61,074 bases of DNA from SIG673 sp045653945. Its GTDB lineage: Bacteria; Bacillota; Clostridia; Oscillospirales; CAG-272. The position numbers and the translations under genes were made by a program. Of the stretch, positions 58,595-61,074 are shown piece by piece (the stretch's first letter is position 1; the number at the start of each line of letters is the position of its first letter). The stretch spans positions 1 to 61,074 of the forward strand of contig JAZOML010000056.1 in assembly GCA_045653945.1 (NCBI GenBank), written 5' to 3'. The notes under the pieces were generated by a model. That model was given only the letters and a program-made list of their open reading frames with translations, searched no databases and had not been told where the DNA came from.

Positions 58595-60568
58595 TTAGTC
58601 AGATATATATTTATTATCAAATATTTTTTTAAGCTTTTCCATAAGGTCGTCGCTTTTTGGCTCCTCGGGGAGCTTCAGGGATGTGAGCGAGCTTTCGGTT
58701 ACTACCTGTAAGCATTTTTCACTGAGATTTCCGACAAGGTCGCCAAAACCGCTTACTCGGTGTCCACGATAAGAGGTCGGGCTTTCAATAAGCTCGGAAA
58801 GCTCACACCATACAAACAGTGGCATATCCTTTGCTTGCGGTGGAGTAATTTTAACCGAGGTTTCGATTTTGGCTGCGGTTTCTCTGTTAATACCGTTTAT
58901 AGTTCTATAAATGTCTGGGGCATCAAGTGCGTTATTTGGGAGTAGCACTGCCATATCTACAAGATATTTTCGCCATATCGGGTCATTATCCACACTGCCT
59001 GCGCTAAAATGATACGCCTCATATTCGGTTATAAACACGAAATCAAAATAGCTTGTAAGTGAAGGAAGTCGTTTGCTCATAACGGCATATATTTTGTCGT
59101 CCTCGTTAGTGCCGATAGCCTTTTCAAGTCCCTTGCCGATGAGCTGATACTTGTTTGCGTAGAAATCCCAACGGAGAAGAAGGTATTTTTTGCCGCCGTA
59201 TTCACCGAGGATAAGAGTGTCGCAAACACGTCTTGTGCTGTTGTCCAGCATTGTATCGCAGGAAAGATGCGAAACAAGTGCTGCATTTGAGCAAAACGCC
59301 TCGCTTCTTATATTTTTAAGCTGCTCTATTGCTTCGTAGGAGATATTTATATTCTTTCTTGGCAGGGCATTTTTGTCATCTCTGAAAAGGCTTTCGCCGT
59401 CGGCAAGAAGTAAAATAAGCTCCTCAAGAATTTTCTTTCCGAATCTTTCCGAGGAAAGAACAATGCCTCTATCGTATGTAGTAAGTCCGAGTAAGGACAG
59501 GAGTGCGTACGTTGTGTTGAGCTGTGTATCCGAAACACCCGAGAGTGCGGTTGGTAGCTGTACACCTCCGGAATTTTCAAGGGAGGCGTGTAGGGCGCGG
59601 AGAGTTGAGTTTAGATATACTTCTGCCCAAACGACCTTGAGCATTTTGGCGTTGAGCATAAAAAGATTTTTTCTCCCGAAATCGCACATACTCAGTGGCA
59701 CCCATTCGTAGCTTTGGCTTTCACTGTTTAATTTCGGCTTGAATTTTTTCTTGACCTTGTAAATGTACAAGGTCATATTAAGCGGAGTTTTGTGAGAACC
59801 GGTTTTTTCGCAAATGGTTGTAAGCTTTAGCAGTTGCTCGGGATTTTTTATAACGAAGGAGGTTTCCTCCATTACCTCTCTTATTGCGGTTTGCTCGGGA
59901 GTTTCGCCCTTTTCGGCTTTACCTCCGGGTAGCTGCCACGTTTCAGGGCCGAATCTTGATGAGGCTGCGCGTTGGAGCATAAGCACCTTATCCTCATACA
60001 CGAAAGCAACTGATGAGGCATTTTGCGGCGCATCAATTTCTGCCTTTTTATTTTTCGTTTCTATACGCTTAAGATAATCCGAAAGAGTTTCAAGCAGGTG
60101 GTTATAAACCCTTCTTTCAAAATCATCTTCTTTTCTTACGTCCCAAAAAAGCGCGCCGTCGGCTCCCATTTTCGCTTTAAGATCGGAAATTTCGGGACGG
60201 GGATTGTCGCACTCAAAGAAATAAGCCATTATATCAAGCTCTGGTGTTTTTACCCGCTTAAGCTTTGCTCTTTCGTATTCCTCTACCGTACCAGATATAG
60301 CTCTTTTTGTTGGTGTTCCTATTCTTTCCTTAAACATACAAACGAAGATGTCGTAATTACCCCTCAGTTGTCTGTTTACAACCGCCTGCGCATCCTCGCT
60401 AAGTCCGGGGCGTGTGTTTTGTTCCCAGCATATCAAGGAAAACTCGGCGTTATACTTAGCGGCCTCGGTTTCGTTTATGCTTTTTACGGCGTTTCGGAAC
60501 ATTTCCCTCTCGTTTTCTAAATCCATAGGCGAAGCAAGGAAAATCTTGAGTTGAATTTTTTTATCCAT
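58595..60568 (-). CDS. DUF4062/TIR-like - Nudix fusion protein with probable second, degenerate Nudix domain
   Basis: A 657-residue soluble protein. Residues 6-165 look like a DUF4062 domain: LKIFLASPMDLENERE (7-22), YDIFVCMFKERIGTPT (72-87) and GTVEEYERA (93-101). Residues 183-295 are a Nudix hydrolase: Nudix box G216-x5-E222-x7-REVMEETSF (230-238), preceded by WQLPGGK; Ser237 replaces the usual Gly. Residues 300-440 are mostly helical. Residues 448-595 resemble a second Nudix fold (TLILGEYGGKKYLLLRWD; YQLIGKG; LFVWCELSEL) without the catalytic REXXEE. DUF4062 is common in signalling and defence proteins, and Nudix enzymes hydrolyse nucleoside diphosphate derivatives. It is set between rhaB and rhaA. 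GGGAG precedes ATG. Function is not known. Confidence 0.8.
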   Translation of the reverse strand: MDKKIQLKIFLASPMDLENEREMFRNAVKSINETEAAKYNAEFSLICWEQNTRPGLSEDAQAVVNRQLRGNYDIFVCMFKERIGTPTKRAISGTVEEYERAKLKRVKTPELDIMAYFFECDNPRPEISDLKAKMGADGALFWDVRKEDDFERRVYNHLLETLSDYLKRIETKNKKAEIDAPQNASSVAFVYEDKVLMLQRAASSRFGPETWQLPGGKAEKGETPEQTAIREVMEETSFVIKNPEQLLKLTTICEKTGSHKTPLNMTLYIYKVKKKFKPKLNSESQSYEWVPLSMCDFGRKNLFMLNAKMLKVVWAEVYLNSTLRALHASLENSGGVQLPTALSGVSDTQLNTTYALLSLLGLTTYDRGIVLSSERFGKKILEELILLLADGESLFRDDKNALPRKNINISYEAIEQLKNIRSEAFCSNAALVSHLSCDTMLDNSTRRVCDTLILGEYGGKKYLLLRWDFYANKYQLIGKGLEKAIGTNEDDKIYAVMSKRLPSLTSYFDFVFITEYEAYHFSAGSVDNDPIWRKYLVDMAVLLPNNALDAPDIYRTINGINRETAAKIETSVKITPPQAKDMPLFVWCELSELIESPTSYRGHRVSGFGDLVGNLSEKCLQVVTESSLTSLKLPEEPKSDDLMEKLKKIFDNKYISD

Positions 60569-60604
60569 TTATGTTACTCCCTTTGGAGAATTTTGTTTAG
60601 AATT

Positions 60605-61074
60605 TTAGGGAAGCTTTTTAAATCTTTCGTAGCCCTCGTCCCAAATTGCTTTGGTTTTGGCATCGGGCTCGTAGCACTGAACGTCAAAGGAGTCGGCTAT
60701 CATAGCTCTTGCTTCCTTTAAGTCTTTGATTTCGCCGAGTGCTATTGCCTGCGAAACAAGGTTACCGATAGCAGTTGCCTCGCTCGGACCTGCGTATACG
60801 GGAATACCGCAAGCATCTGCGGTGTACTGGCAGAGGAGAGTTTCCTTAGAGCCGCCGCCTATTATGTTGATAAAGGGCGTCTTTTTGCCCGAAAGAGCGT
60901 CTATCTTGTTAAGCGTGTCGCGGTAACGGAGCGCAAGGCTGTCGAATACACAGCGAACGAACTGTCCCTTGGTTTCGGGAACGGGCTGGCCGGTGCGCTT
61001 GCAGTAGTCTGCTATTCTGCCCGTCATGTTTCCGGGGGGCGTGAATATAACGTCGTCGGGATTGATGATCGAAC
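60605..61074 (-). CDS. rhaB: Rhamnulokinase (C-terminal part; 5' end outside window)
   Basis: Phosphorylates L-rhamnulose with ATP. The visible frame is open to the window edge (from base 61072) and encodes about the last 155 residues: the INPDDVIF start, ADYCKRTGQPVPETKGQFVRCVFDSLALRY, then the FGGY-kinase ATP motif IIGGGSKETLLCQYTADACGIPV. GPSEATAIGNLVSQAIALGE follows. It lies 36 bases upstream of the DUF4062-Nudix gene with no terminator between, so they are probably co-transcribed with rhaA. Confidence 0.95.
   Translation of the reverse strand, partial: SIINPDDVIFTPPGNMTGRIADYCKRTGQPVPETKGQFVRCVFDSLALRYRDTLNKIDALSGKKTPFINIIGGGSKETLLCQYTADACGIPVYAGPSEATAIGNLVSQAIALGEIKDLKEARAMIADSFDVQCYEPDAKTKAIWDEGYERFKKLP

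Noticed and set aside
57544..58632. A 362-codon open frame antisense to rhaA
   Set aside because: Same effect: a biased, highly expressed gene on the minus strand. The antisense product shows no motif and no convincing ribosome binding site.
1..61074. tRNA, rRNA, CRISPR array, transposase, integrase, prophage and replication-origin signals
   Set aside because: None was recognised on either strand. The region reads as core chromosome with a few accessory genes, so no mobile element is claimed.

Overview
The window looks like chromosomal DNA of an uncultured, probably gut-associated member of the Clostridia (Bacillota). The sequence itself supports this: AGGAG-type ribosome binding sites, many SigA promoters with exact 17-bp spacers, a CIRCE/HrcA heat-shock operon, S-box (SAM-I) and FMN riboswitches, a CdaA diadenylate cyclase, a HemZ-type radical SAM enzyme, RecD2 without RecBC, and a solitary RibU S component beside a separate shared ECF module. 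Nothing identifies the species. I saw no rRNA, tRNA, CRISPR array, transposase, integrase or prophage gene. No gene-free stretch exceeds 300 bases.

Layout. 1-2.4 kb: 3' end of tuf, then an FMN riboswitch controlling ribU and a small membrane exporter. 2.45-8.6 kb: a SAM-I riboswitch and metK, followed by recD2, comF, a FlK-like thioesterase, a flavin reductase and a GME-fold-like protein. 8.7-11 kb (minus): ispD-ispF-rlmN. 11.2-20.3 kb: cdaA with a 51-codon membrane protein, an FAD dehydrogenase plus RseC-like pair, recJ, dtd, hemZ, a nucleoside kinase and rpe. 20.5-24 kb: a small Cys-rich membrane protein, then (minus) a Crp/Fnr-like regulator with a NitT/TauT-type ABC transporter. 24.2-33.6 kb: ruvCAB, a methyltransferase, ecfA1-ecfA2-ecfT-truA, a CvpA-like protein and an NSS transporter. 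33.6-36.9 kb (minus): rnhA-pepD-MATE. 37-42.1 kb: a membrane protein, a lipoprotein, alr, an acyl-ACP thioesterase, an orphan degenerate response regulator, a zinc-ribbon-like protein and ogg. 42.2-50.5 kb: pgi, uvrB-uvrA, lnt and yhcH. 50.6-54.4 kb (minus): hrcA-grpE-dnaK with no dnaJ, ending in a 49-bp tandem repeat. 54.6-57.3 kb: a four-gene operon of LOG-family hydrolase, deacetylase, histidine phosphatase and P-loop kinase. 57.3-61 kb (minus): rhaB (partial), a DUF4062-Nudix fusion, and rhaA.

Most of the window is ordinary housekeeping in compact operons with 4-30 bp overlaps. Functional links are clear for riboflavin uptake (RibU plus the EcfAA'T module 26 kb away), DNA repair (RuvCAB, UvrAB, RecJ, RecD2, Ogg) and rhamnose catabolism (RhaA, RhaB). 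The most unusual locus is the 657-residue protein set between rhaB and rhaA. It has an N-terminal DUF4062/TIR-like domain, then an intact Nudix hydrolase domain, then what looks like a second Nudix fold without catalytic residues. That architecture suggests a nucleotide-sensing or nucleotide-hydrolysing signalling or defence protein, and it is the best candidate here for an undescribed system. Other points of interest are the palindromic tandem repeat in the dnaK 3' region, the membrane microprotein sitting where cdaR is expected, and the paired dyads around the crp promoter.
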